NCBI GenBank assembly: GCA_024760905.1
Contig: CM045731.1
Location: 18,407,001-18,471,000, forward strand
Direction: 5' to 3'
DNA: 64,000 nucleotides
From: Plotosus lineatus
Taxonomy: Eukaryota; Chordata; Actinopteri; Siluriformes; Plotosidae
The notes below the pieces were generated by a model. The model was not told where the DNA came from. It searched no databases and saw only the letters and a program-made list of their open reading frames with translations. Positions 42,081-52,200 of the stretch are shown here, piece by piece (the first letter of the stretch is position 1; the number at the start of each line of letters is the position of its first letter). A program made the translations under genes and the position numbers.

Positions 42081-42389
42081 GGGCAGTGATGGTCCAGTGG
42101 ATAGGGTGCAGGATCACTGATCCTAAGGTTGGGGGTTCGAGTCCCCACAGGGATGTCACTGTCCCCCCAGTGCAGCTAACTGAATTATCAAAGGCGGGCC
42201 ATGTCTCTCAGTGTCTATGGTGAGAGGCATGGAAAAGAACCATTGCTGACTTTCGTAAAAAGAGTAGCTGCAAAGCCATCAACGTGTTTCTGGGGACAAG
42301 TAGCAAGCGTTCCTGCGTCCCGGTTAATCTTCTCTGGAAGAGACCAATTGCTACACTACCCTACGGGGATAAGATATGATGATGATGAT
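42081..42389 (+). mobile_element. tRNA-derived SINE with a third tail type (GAT)n
   Basis: Head gggcagtgatggtccagtgg and B box ggttcgagtcccc, with the shared body to aaagccatcaacgtgtttct. It then switches to an unrelated 3' end (cctgcgtcccggttaatctt) finishing gataagatatgatgatgatg. Confidence 0.82.
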
Positions 42390-42984
42390 CAGTATAAAAA
42401 AGTAGTAACTTCAATACATTACAAGATTAACATGATTGTAACTTGTCTTCTCTTATTGACCTTTTTAATCCTTTACTGCTATAACAAGAACAACCTATGA
42501 CAACGAGGCTGAACTCAGCCCATGCTTATTGCCATAATATATACTTGTAGACCTTCATTCACAAATTTACTCACACAGATATGTCATGATGTTGAAGAAG
42601 AAGGAGATGATGATGATGATGATGATTGTTTTGCACCTATTCTCTGTTTGTACGTGTTATTCTGTTCATGTTTACTTTTTTCAAACATCTGTTTTCTTTC
42701 ATAGTATTGGTTTTCAAGTGTTTGTTAGAGTGCCCTCCCCTCCTTTATGTGACCTCATTACTTTGTGTTCCTCAGAATAGGGTCCAACCCCAGACACACA
42801 CACACACACACACATCCCCTTTTCTGGCTATACTGCAGAAATTGCATGTACAAGTAATAAAACTGAGCAGTGCCATCTGTAACAATGCCTGTTTCAAAAC
42901 CACTTATTACCACGTCGACAACAACTGTATTTGAAAACATTTCTGGAAAAATTTAGGGCTTGTCTTTTTGGAAAAACAGCCAAT

Positions 42985-43648
42985 TTCTTTTCTGACAGTG
43001 ATATGCTGGGTGAAAGGCTGTAGAATATCTTAGCTGACTCGGGAAGGCATTCACTCTGAACAGATCAGCAGTCTATTGCAGGGTAAAGTATTCAACACAC
43101 ACACACACAACACACACACATTCATACTTACATTCACAACCAGGGCTAATTTGTACAGCCCATAAGAATGTAATGCATTTTTGGACTGTGGGAGGAAACC
43201 AGAGCTGTTGAGTTTTTTACACCTGAGCCATAGCGACTCATCAGGCCAGTGCTAACCCCCAGTTTCCGTAGCTCGAAGCAACTAGGAGTTCAACTCCTCC
43301 TGGATGGGACGCTAGTCCATCGCAGGTTACCTTCCCAGTATATTTTTACTGGTACCCATTTATACTGCTGGGTGAACAGTGGCACATTTGTGGTTGAGAC
43401 ATTGCCCAGGTGTCTTAGCACAGTGGGGGTCTAACTGGGATTTGAATACACGATCTCCCGATCATGAGCGCAGCACCCTAACCACTACACCACTGGCCCC
43501 AAGGAAACCAGAGCACTCAAAGAAAAACTCCTGAAAGTACGAGAAGAACATCGTCAAACATAAAAACCCCTTACCGAGTCCAGGCCTCGGACCCATTACT
43601 TTCTTGCTGTGAGCTGGGCATGCAAACTACTATGCAATCATGTTGCCC
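42985..43648 (-). mobile_element. SINE interrupted by another SINE
   Basis: The outer halves (42985-43205 and 43502-43648) share the gactgtgggaggaaacc body and cttcttgctgtgagc head region. A second SINE occupies 43206-43501. Confidence 0.75.
43206..43501 (-). mobile_element. inserted SINE with perfect 13-bp target duplication
   Basis: Reverse copy of the 26464 family (ggggccagtggtgtagtggt head). The duplication aggaaaccagagc is exact at 43193-43205 and 43502-43514. Confidence 0.88.
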
Positions 43649-43706
43649 TACAATCATAATCAGGAATTCAAAAAAGGGAGTATGTAATGTCTACTTTTAG
43701 GTGCAG

Positions 43707-46700
43707 TCTTCTTCTTTTCCTTTCGGCTGTTCCCTTCATGGGTCGCCACAGCAAATGATCTGCCTCCTTCTCACCCTATCCTCTGCATCTTCTACTCTTA
43801 CTCCAACGACCTTCATGTCCGCCTTCACCACATCCATAACTCTTCTCTTTGGTCTTCCTCTGGGCCTTCTGCCTGGTAGTTCCAACCTCAGCATCCTACT
43901 ACCAATATACTCACGATCCCTCCTCTGTACATGTCCAAACCATCTCAATCTAGCCTCTCTGACTTTGTCTCCAAAAGATCTAACATGTGCTGTCCCGCTG
44001 ATGTACTCATTCCTGATCCTATCCATCCTCGTTACTCCCAAAGAGAACCTCAACATTTTCATCTCTGCTACCTCTAACTCTGACTCCTGTCTTTTCCCCA
44101 GGGCCACGGTCTCTAAACCATACAACATCGCTGGCCTCATCACCGTCTTGTACACTTTTCCCTTCATTCTTGCCGTTACTCTTATCACACATCACACCAG
44201 ACACTTTTTTCCATCCATTCCAACCTGCCTGCACGTGCTTCTTCACCTCTTTTCCACACTCTCTATTCTCTATTAACTGAATTGTTGAGCCTAAGTACTT
44301 AAAATCCTCCACCTTCTTTATCTCTGCCCCCTGTAACCTCACCGTTCCTCTTGGGTCCTTGTCGTTCACACACATGTATTCTGTCTTACTGAGACTAACC
44401 TTCATTCCCCTCCTTTCCAGGGCATACCTCCACCTCTCTAGATTTTCCTCCACTTGTTCTCTGCTCTCACTACAGATCACGATGTCATCTGTGAACATCA
44501 TAGTCCATGGAGATTCTTGTCTAACCTCGTCTGTCAGCCTGTCCATCACCATAGCAAACAAGAAGGGGCTGAGAGCTGACCCTTGATGCTGAGAGCTGAC
44601 CCTTGATGCAGTCCCATCTACACCTTGAACTCTTCTGTCACACCGACAGCACACCTCACCACTGTCTTACCTCTCTCATACATGCCCTGCACCACTCCAA
44701 CATACTTCTCTGCCACTCCAGACTTCCTCATGCAATACCACAGTTCTTCTCTCGGTACCCTGTCATATGCTTTCTCCAGATCCACAAAGGCACAATGCAG
44801 CTCCTTCTGACCTTCTCTGTACTTCTCTATTAACATCCTCAAAGCAAACACTGCATCTGTGGTGCTCTTTCTTGGCATGAAACCAAACTGTTGTTCACAA
44901 ATGCTGACCTCTGCCCTTAGTCTAGCTTCCACTATTCTTTCCCATAACTTCATCGTATGGCTCATCAACTTTATCCATCTGTAGTTGCCACAACTCTGCA
45001 CATCTCCCTTGTTCTTAAAAATGGGCACAAGCACACTTCTCCTCCATTCCTCCAGCATCTGCTCACTTTCTAAGACCTTGTTGAATATTCTTGTCAGAAA
45101 ATCTACTGCTACCTCTCCTAGACACTTCCATACCTCAACTGGGATGTCATCAGGACCAACTGCCTTTCCACTCTTCATCCTCTTCAATGCCCCCCTCACT
45201 TCACCCTTACTAATCTTTTTTCTCTCTCATTTTCTTCATTCATCAGCTCTTCAAAAAGTACTCTATCTTCCCAGCACACTTCTGTCATCAGTCAATACAT
45301 TTCCCTCTCTGCCTTTATCACTCTAACTTGCTGCACGTCTTTCCCATCTCTATTTCTCTGCTGTGCTAACCTGTATAAATCATTTTCTCCCTCCTTACTG
45401 TCCAACCTATCATACAAGTCATCATACGCCCTCTGTTTGGCCTTTGACACCGCTACCTTCGCCTTACGCTGTGTCTCCCTGTACTCCTGTTTACTCTCTT
45501 CGGTCCTCTCTGTGTCCCACTTCTTCTTGGCTAACCTCTTCTTTTGTACACACTCCTGCACTAACTCATTCCACCACCCAAGTTTCCTTATCTACTTTCC
45601 TTCCAGAGGACACACCAAGTACTCTCCTACCGGTCTCCCTGATCACATTGGCTGTGGTTGTCCAGTCATCTGGAAGCACTTCCTGACCACCCAAAGCCTG
45701 TTTCAACTCCTCCTTGAAGACAACACAACACTCCTCCTTTTTCAGCTTTTATCACTTTGTCTTCTGCTCTGCCTTTGCCTTCTTCACCTTCCTCACCATC
45801 AGCGTCATCCTGCATACCACCATCCTATGCTGTTTGGCAACACTCTCACCCACTACTACTTTGCAGTCACTGACTTCCTTCAAATTACATCGCCTACACA
45901 AGATGTAGTCTACCTGTGTGCTCCTACCTCCGCTTTTATAAGTCACCCTATGCTCCTGTTTCTTCTTGAAGAAAGTATTCACCACAGCCATTTCCATCCT
46001 TTTTGCAAAATCGATCAACATCTGTCCTTCTGTGTTCCTGTCCTGGATACCAAACCTGCCCATCACTTCCTCATCCCCTCTGTTGCCTGCACCAACATGT
46101 CCATTGAAGTCTGCCCCAATGACCACTGTTTCACCTCTGGGGGTACTCCGCATCACTTCATCTAACTCACTCCAGAATCTCTCCTTCTCTTCTTGCTCAC
46201 ATTCTGCCTGTGGGGCATAAGCACTAACAACATTGACCATCACGCCTTCAATTTCTAACTTGAGGCTCATTACTCTGTCTGACATTCTTTTCACTTCTCG
46301 AACATTCCTGACAAACCCCTCCTTCAAGATGACTCCTACTCCATTTCTCTTCCCATCCACACCGTGATAAAACAGCTTAAACCCTGATCCTAAGCTTCTA
46401 GCCGTGCTACCTTTCCACCTGGTCTCCTGAACACACAGCACGTCTACCTTCCTCCTCTGCATCATGTCAGCCAGCTCTCTATCTTTTCCTTGCATAGTTG
46501 TCTGCAGTGTGAATGAAGCAGATCTCTCCACCTGAAGACACCCTTTGTTTGGTATCCTTGTTCCCTTGGTTGCTGCAGGCTGAAGGGCGACACAGTTTGA
46601 AGCGTGTATGACCCTTTTGGCTTGTCATAGTACAAACTGGGCATTGAAGCACAGTACAGTATTCAGTGCGGGGGAAGGGAGGGAACAGGGAGGAACAGTG

Positions 46701-46800
46701 GATTGCTTGGAGAGGACACATGGAAACTGAGGTTTGAAAGCGGGGCAAGCCCGTGAACCCCACCAGGGCCTGTACCTGACACAGCCAAAGCGGTAGGTTG
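43707..46800 (-). mobile_element. nearly complete RTE non-LTR retrotransposon, broken
   Basis: Reading leftwards: a 5' region (46800-46535), then an apurinic-type endonuclease frame (46531-45752) with VQETRW, GADFNGHVG, VDYILCRR and KQHRMVV. A linker frame follows (45561-45292), then RT frames (45199-44618 and 44654-44019) with FVDLEKAYDRVP, QGSALSPFLF and MMFTDDIVIC. The C-terminal RRPRGRPKRR segment (44188-43736) precedes the 3' end with a gaa-rich tail. Frames are broken by several small indels, one of them a 20-bp tandem duplication at 44568-44607, so it cannot make a full protein. Confidence 0.92.
45752..46531 (-). pseudogene. RTE endonuclease domain (open frame in a broken element)
   Basis: 259 residues beginning MERSASFTLQTTMQGKDREL. 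It keeps the active-site motifs of the APE-like nuclease that nicks target DNA (QETRW, ADFN, DYILC, QHR). It is intact by itself but cut off from the reverse transcriptase by downstream frameshifts. Confidence 0.85.
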
Positions 46801-46984
46801 TTATCATAGTCTGCTCCGTTGCTACATGTTTATTTTTTTGCGGAAGGATTGTGATATTATTGTACAAAACGTGCACAAAAAAACCCAGTTAGCTTTATTT
46901 TAAGCTTTAAGTTTTATATATTCCAAAATAAATACAAATAAAAATAAATCGAGAACAAATTAAAAAAATAAAAAGAATAGCATA

Positions 46985-47056
46985 GCATTTCCGGTGTTGC
47001 ACCGGATGTTGACTCCACAACAGTTTTGCGTGCACGGCTGGCTATCCGGAAGTAAA
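46985..47056 (+). promoter_or_regulatory. possible tbc1d7 promoter with clustered ETS-type sites
   Basis: Within 70 bases there are three ETS-core motifs: TTTCCGGTG (reverse GGAA), ACCGGATG, and CCGGAAGT at 47046-47053, in a locally CpG-richer patch. The last is followed by gtaaac, which could serve as a donor for a non-coding first exon. Position 2.1 kb upstream of the first coding exon fits. This is inference from motifs only. Confidence 0.3.
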
Positions 47057-47372
47057 CATATCATTCATTTTTTTACAGCTTGATTGAAATCGCTTATATA
47101 CTGTATTTTGAAAAAAAAAAAAAATACAAATTGCTACGAAATAATTAAACGATTCTATATGCTTGACATGTAGGCATACAGTCTTTTTTTTAGGTTTTGG
47201 TTTTGTTTTTTAAGAAGTATTTATTATTTATTTACATTTGTTTAGATATGCTAAATTCAAATATTATAAACACGATATATTTTTAGGTATTCGCAGTCAA
47301 AACTGTCACCTATAGTTACATGAAGCCAGAGTTTGGATTTTCAAACCAGAAACAGAATTGTCATAATAAAGA

Positions 47373-47600
47373 ATTCTGGCTGCCTAGTGGCACACCGACA
47401 AGGTGAGCAACTATTAACTCGGAGACGGAAGTCTGAATCCGGGTTAATGCCATAGCCGTCCATAGGAGCGAATTGGCCTGGAGTCCATGGGAGCTAATTG
47501 GCCGAGCTCTCATGGGAGAGAGGGCCTGCACGCTCACTTCCCTGTCACTCACAGCCTGTCAATCATGGGTGCCTGTGAGTTCATTCGTATGAGGGAGCAC
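47373..47600 (+). repeat. interspersed repeat, SINE-like, also at 48608-48740
   Basis: The two copies share gagtccatgggagctaattg, cactcacagc and tgagttcattcgtatgagg-like blocks. The first has a possible tRNA-like head (gctgcctagtggcacaccg). Family unnamed. Confidence 0.55.
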
Positions 47601-47739
47601 TTTTCCTATAAGTGGGTTAGACTGCTCCCAAATAAGCATGAGATGTGGTTTGAAAAGAGGCAGGTAGTTAGCATTACATGTAATGGAGGGGGCGTGCGCA
47701 TGCTTTCGCGCCTCCCTGGTCAGTGGTGGTCGAGAAGGT

Positions 47740-48040
47740 AATACCTGATGGGTGGGAATTGGATACGACTAAAGTCTTGGCTCGGCTCAGGCGTCAGGTT
47801 AGAATGCCTCCGAACGCTTCCCTGGTGTGATGCCTCGGGCATGCCCAACTGGGAAGAGACACGGGGTCAACCAAGAACATGCTGGAGGGATTATGCCTTT
47901 TGGTTGGTCTGGGAACACCTCGGTGACCCCCCCCTCCCTGGAAGAGCTGTAGAAAGTAGCTGGGAAAAGGAACATCTGGACTCCACTGTTTAGGCCGCTG
48001 CCCCCGCGACCTGAGTACAGATTAAGTGTAGAAACATGAT
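47740..48040 (+). mobile_element. Rex3-like retrotransposon 3' end
   Basis: Carries gggtcaaccaagaacatgct, ggagggattatgcc and ctgcccccgcgacctgagta, resembling the conserved Rex3 3' region encoding the last RT residues. It ends in an atgatgatgat tail. Confidence 0.7.
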
Positions 48041-48362
48041 GATGATTATGATGAGAATCGAATGGAATCTGGCTGTGTTATACTAGGCATCAATGCCCAG
48101 TTACAAATTTTCTTAAAATTCCTGCTTCTTGATGTTGTACCAGTTTCAAATGTGGTGGCGGTATACATGCCTTCAGTGTGTAGCTCAATCAAGCTTAATT
48201 GTAATACAGGTAGTAATAATAATAATATTCAAGCTGTAGCTTTATAATGTTAAAAATAAATTGAGTTGTTTGTTTATTTCCAAAAAACAAAGTAATGTTA
48301 TTACAAAACAATTCTCAAGCAACAGAATTTAACTAATTCATGGCAGTACCTTCCTTAGAATA

Positions 48363-48591
48363 CAATGGTATGAAAAAGTATCTGAACCTTTTGGAATTTC
48401 TCACATTTCTGCATAAAATCACCATCAAATGTGATCTGATCTTTGTAAAAATCACACAGATGAAAAAACAGTGTCTGCTTTAACTAAAACCACCCATTGA
48501 AAGGTTTTCATATTTTAATGAAGGAATGATGGTGATTTTATGCAGAAATGTGAGAAATTCCAAAATGTTCAGATACTTTTTCATACCACTG
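48363..48591. mobile_element. 229-bp Tc1/mariner-type MITE
   Basis: Long inverted ends of about 70 bases (caatggtatgaaaaagtatc / gatactttttcataccactg) flanked by TA. A partial copy is at 56158-56327. Confidence 0.85.
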
Positions 48592-48844
48592 TATATAGAG
48601 TTGTCAGTGGCCAGGAGTCCATGGGAGCTAATTGGCCAAGCTCTAATGGGAGGGAAGGAGGGACGACATACACTCGCTTCCCCATCACTCACAGCGATTG
48701 CCAGCCAATCATGGGAATTTGTGAGCTCATTCATATGAGGTTGAATTAGGAAATAGTGGCCAGGGAGTTAGCATGGTCAGCCTACATTGAGAAGGTTATT
48801 GGTTCAAATCTTGGCCATTCTGTATTAGTCAGCTGAGATTGGCT

Positions 48845-49046
48845 GATGGATGGATGGATGGAGAGATATTGATTAACACTCGAACAGGTTGGTTGATGGA
48901 CAGATGGGTGAATGAATGGATGGAATAAAGGATGAATTGGTTTGTTGATGGTTGGATGGCTGGATTAATGGATTGACAAAAGAAGGGATGAATGGATTAA
49001 CAAACAAATAGGTTGCTTGATGGATGGATGGATGGATGGAAGGAAG
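48845..49046 (+). repeat. degenerate GATG (tgga/ttga) tetramer repeat
   Basis: Repeated gatggatggatgg units with interruptions, ending about 115 bases before the first tbc1d7 coding exon. Confidence 0.8.
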
Positions 49047-49162
49047 AAAAGACAGGAAAAAAATAATAAAATGCCTGTGGATCCAGACCTTTGTAACACT
49101 CTGTATATGATCTTCACAGAAGGTATGTTTTTCAATTTCTTCTCAACATTCTTCATCTTTAG

Positions 49163-49282
49163 TTGCAAATATGGCCGAGGATCCTCAGAGGAACTTCAGG
49201 TCTGCGTATTATGAAAAGGTGGGCTTCAGAGGCGTGGAAGAGAAAAAGTCCCTTGAAATTCTTTTGAAGGACAATCCACTTG
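49163..49282 (+). CDS. tbc1d7: tbc1d7 first coding exon (ATG at 49171)
   Basis: The acceptor ttcatctttag precedes 8 untranslated bases and ATG in the context aaatATGg. The exon ends CTTG|gtaagt in phase 1. It encodes 37 residues including [18 protein letters not shown], virtually identical to human TBC1D7. Confidence 0.97.
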
Positions 49283-52200
49283 GTAAGTTACAGTTTTGTT
49301 TTATGTTTCTCTCCTTTAAGAACACTTAAAAGTCACGTTGCCAGGTATTCCATTCTGTCTTCTTGAGTATTTTTAGCACAACAGTGTAGATAAAATCTGC
49401 GAGGTCAGTTATTCCAGGAACAAATAATCTTGTTATTATTGAGCGAATGGAGAGTGGTAGTCTACAGTATGAGCCTCAGCTGGATATTATGTATTAACGT
49501 TTATTATTACACAGCTTATATGGATACTCGCTTCTGATTGGTCAATTATGTAGTACAGGAATTAAGTATATTTATTTCTTTATACTAAACTATTGTGAAG
49601 TGTATAAAAGATTACTGGTATGGAAAGAGACATAAAATATTTTTTTTGAAAGTAGCCAGGTAAGGTATCTATGTATTAAACAGAATAATGTACAATGTAC
49701 AACAGTCGTTCCCTTCTTTTCTTTTATTGTTTATTAATTTATACTATTTATGTATCTATTTATTTATTTACTTACATAATATATATGTATGTGTGTATGT
49801 TTGTATTTGTATCTATTTTTGCACCCCCTACTGATGATACCTCAAGAGCCTGTAACAGTGAATTTCTCCATTGTGAGATTAATAAAGCTGTATCTTATCT
49901 TATCTTATCTTAAACCTGTCATTATCAAAAATTATACCACCTCAGGGTGACGCAAGGCCCCTCGCTAGACCCTAGTCCAGCCAACTCTGGGCAATGGTGG
50001 GTTCACCCTGAACAAATCGGCAGTCTATTGTAGGGCCAACACGCATAGGGTCAATTTGGAACAGCCAGTTAGCCTCATGTGCATGTCATTGGACTGAAGA
50101 AGGAAACTGGAGCACCTGGAGGAAACTGACACAAGCCAAGGGCGAACATGCAAACTCCTCACAGAAATGTACTCGACAGGTCTGGGATTCGAGCCCAGGA
50201 CCTCGTACTGTGAGGTGGACTTGCTAATCACTCCGCTAATGTGTCGCTTCCATTGTACTTTATCTCAAACTTAAGTGTTTGTGTACTTATTTGACTTCTT
50301 GGTGATATTTACGTTGACAAAGTATTTCCATGTGTGTGATTAATAAAGTAGTATTACTGTATTAGATAACCATCTCCACAAAATCATTCTTTCTTTTTTA
50401 CGTCCTAATTGAATTAAACCTGTCTTTCCTTGTTGACCTTCAGATGTGGAGAAGTTAAGTACATTCAGTCAGAGGTTTCCATTACCATCTATGTACAGGA
50501 TCCATGTGTGGAAAGTCTTGCTTGGTGAGAACAATCACTTTCTTCCAAGTACAGACACTGTGCTTTGTCTACTTTATTTATTATGCGAAACACCACTGAA
50601 GTTCAAGGGTAATTATTTTGAGGTGTTCAAAATGTTTTGTTCATGGTCTTCAGGTATCCTGCCTCCACACAGCGATTCTCACTCTCTGGTAGCACGTTAC
50701 AGGCAAGAGCAGTATACGGATATAAAAGAAGCTCTTCTGGCCATGAGATTTGTGCACACCGGAACGACACACACCGAGCTGTACCTTCGTATGCACCAGT
50801 TGGAAAACCAGCAGTTGCCTTGCCGGTCGGAGCTCAAACAACCTGTAAGGACTTGTTCATGTGTCTGTACCCACTGTATGCATAACTCACGTTTGATTTA
50901 AAATAGAACAAGGAAAATGTATGAAATGTTGAAGGAGAGACACTGAAAAGAAACATCTGGAGAAGAAGCAATTTATGACCATACTTGGCACATAGATTTG
51001 GTATGGGGGGGCAGCTTGCAGCCTAGTGATGAAACTTGAATTAATCATGTTGCTAAGTTCATAAAGATTCTCCACAATATCACATCAAGATCAGTTAAGA
51101 TTGTCGTCAGTACATTGTAATTATCGTGGGAAATTTTAGACGGTCCGAAATTTCACCACATTCAGTGCAATCATCATAAATCCATCAAGTTCCTTCAAGA
51201 ACTGTCCTTTGATCTCCTGTACTCATCACAATTCTTTCAAATTATGGAGATCGTGAACATTGTGCCTCAGTGTAAACCCAGGGTAATAGGTCAGTTAAAT
51301 GATTTGGATATAAAAAGAGCATCTGGGCAGAGGTTCAGAAGTCTGCAAAACACCTGCATTCAGAATAATGTTCCTCAATGTAAAATTTGAAAGACTTTAA
51401 ATATTTAATCATCTACAGAACATAATATCATCAAAAATCTTGTAAATCTGTATTGAATGAGATGCGTATTGATTTTCAGACTTTCCAGTGGCGCTACATT
51501 ACAACCAGGCATGATTCTGTAATGGAAATCACTGCATGGGCTCAGGGGCACTTCCAGAGATCATTGCATGTAATCAAGCTTTTTGTTCTCAGGGCGAAGA
51601 GGATGAAGACTTTTTGGCTATTGCCAGAGTAATGGAGGAGATTGTAGACAATCCGGTGGACTGTTATTGGCTGATTAGGTGCTTTGTCAACCAATTTAAC
51701 CAGAAGTTTGGCGATTCAGTACCTCACCTGGTTTGTATGCACTGTTTCGCCTTCAAGTTTTGTCATCCTTTTATTATGGATTTTATATTACGACTGTAAT
51801 ACTAATTAAATGCAAATAATATTGGCACGGCCCTCGTTCATTTTCTGTAACCGCTTAATCCTAACTAAGGTCGCAGGGAGGCTGGCCCCCATCCCAGCCG
51901 ACTCTGGGCGAGGTCAGGGTACACCCTGCACGGCTCGCCAGACCATCGTAGGGCGGAAGCACGCTGACAGCTTTGCAGCCACTCTTGATGAAAGTCATCA
52001 ATGGTTCTTTTACATGAACCTCTCACCATAGACAGTGAGATACATGGCTGGTTTTTGATAACCCAGTTAGCTGCACTGGGGGGGGGGGACAGTGACAACC
52101 CGTGGAGAGTGGGCCTTGAACCCCCAATCTTAGGATCAGTGATTTAGTACCTTTTACCACCAGGCCATCACTTCAATGTCACAGCCCCCAAGTGGTGCAA

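Noticed and set aside
43701..46220. Long plus-strand open frames (up to 242 residues) rich in Ser, Thr, Leu and His
   Set aside because: They are antisense shadows of the minus-strand RTE endonuclease and reverse transcriptase, whose motifs are unmistakable.
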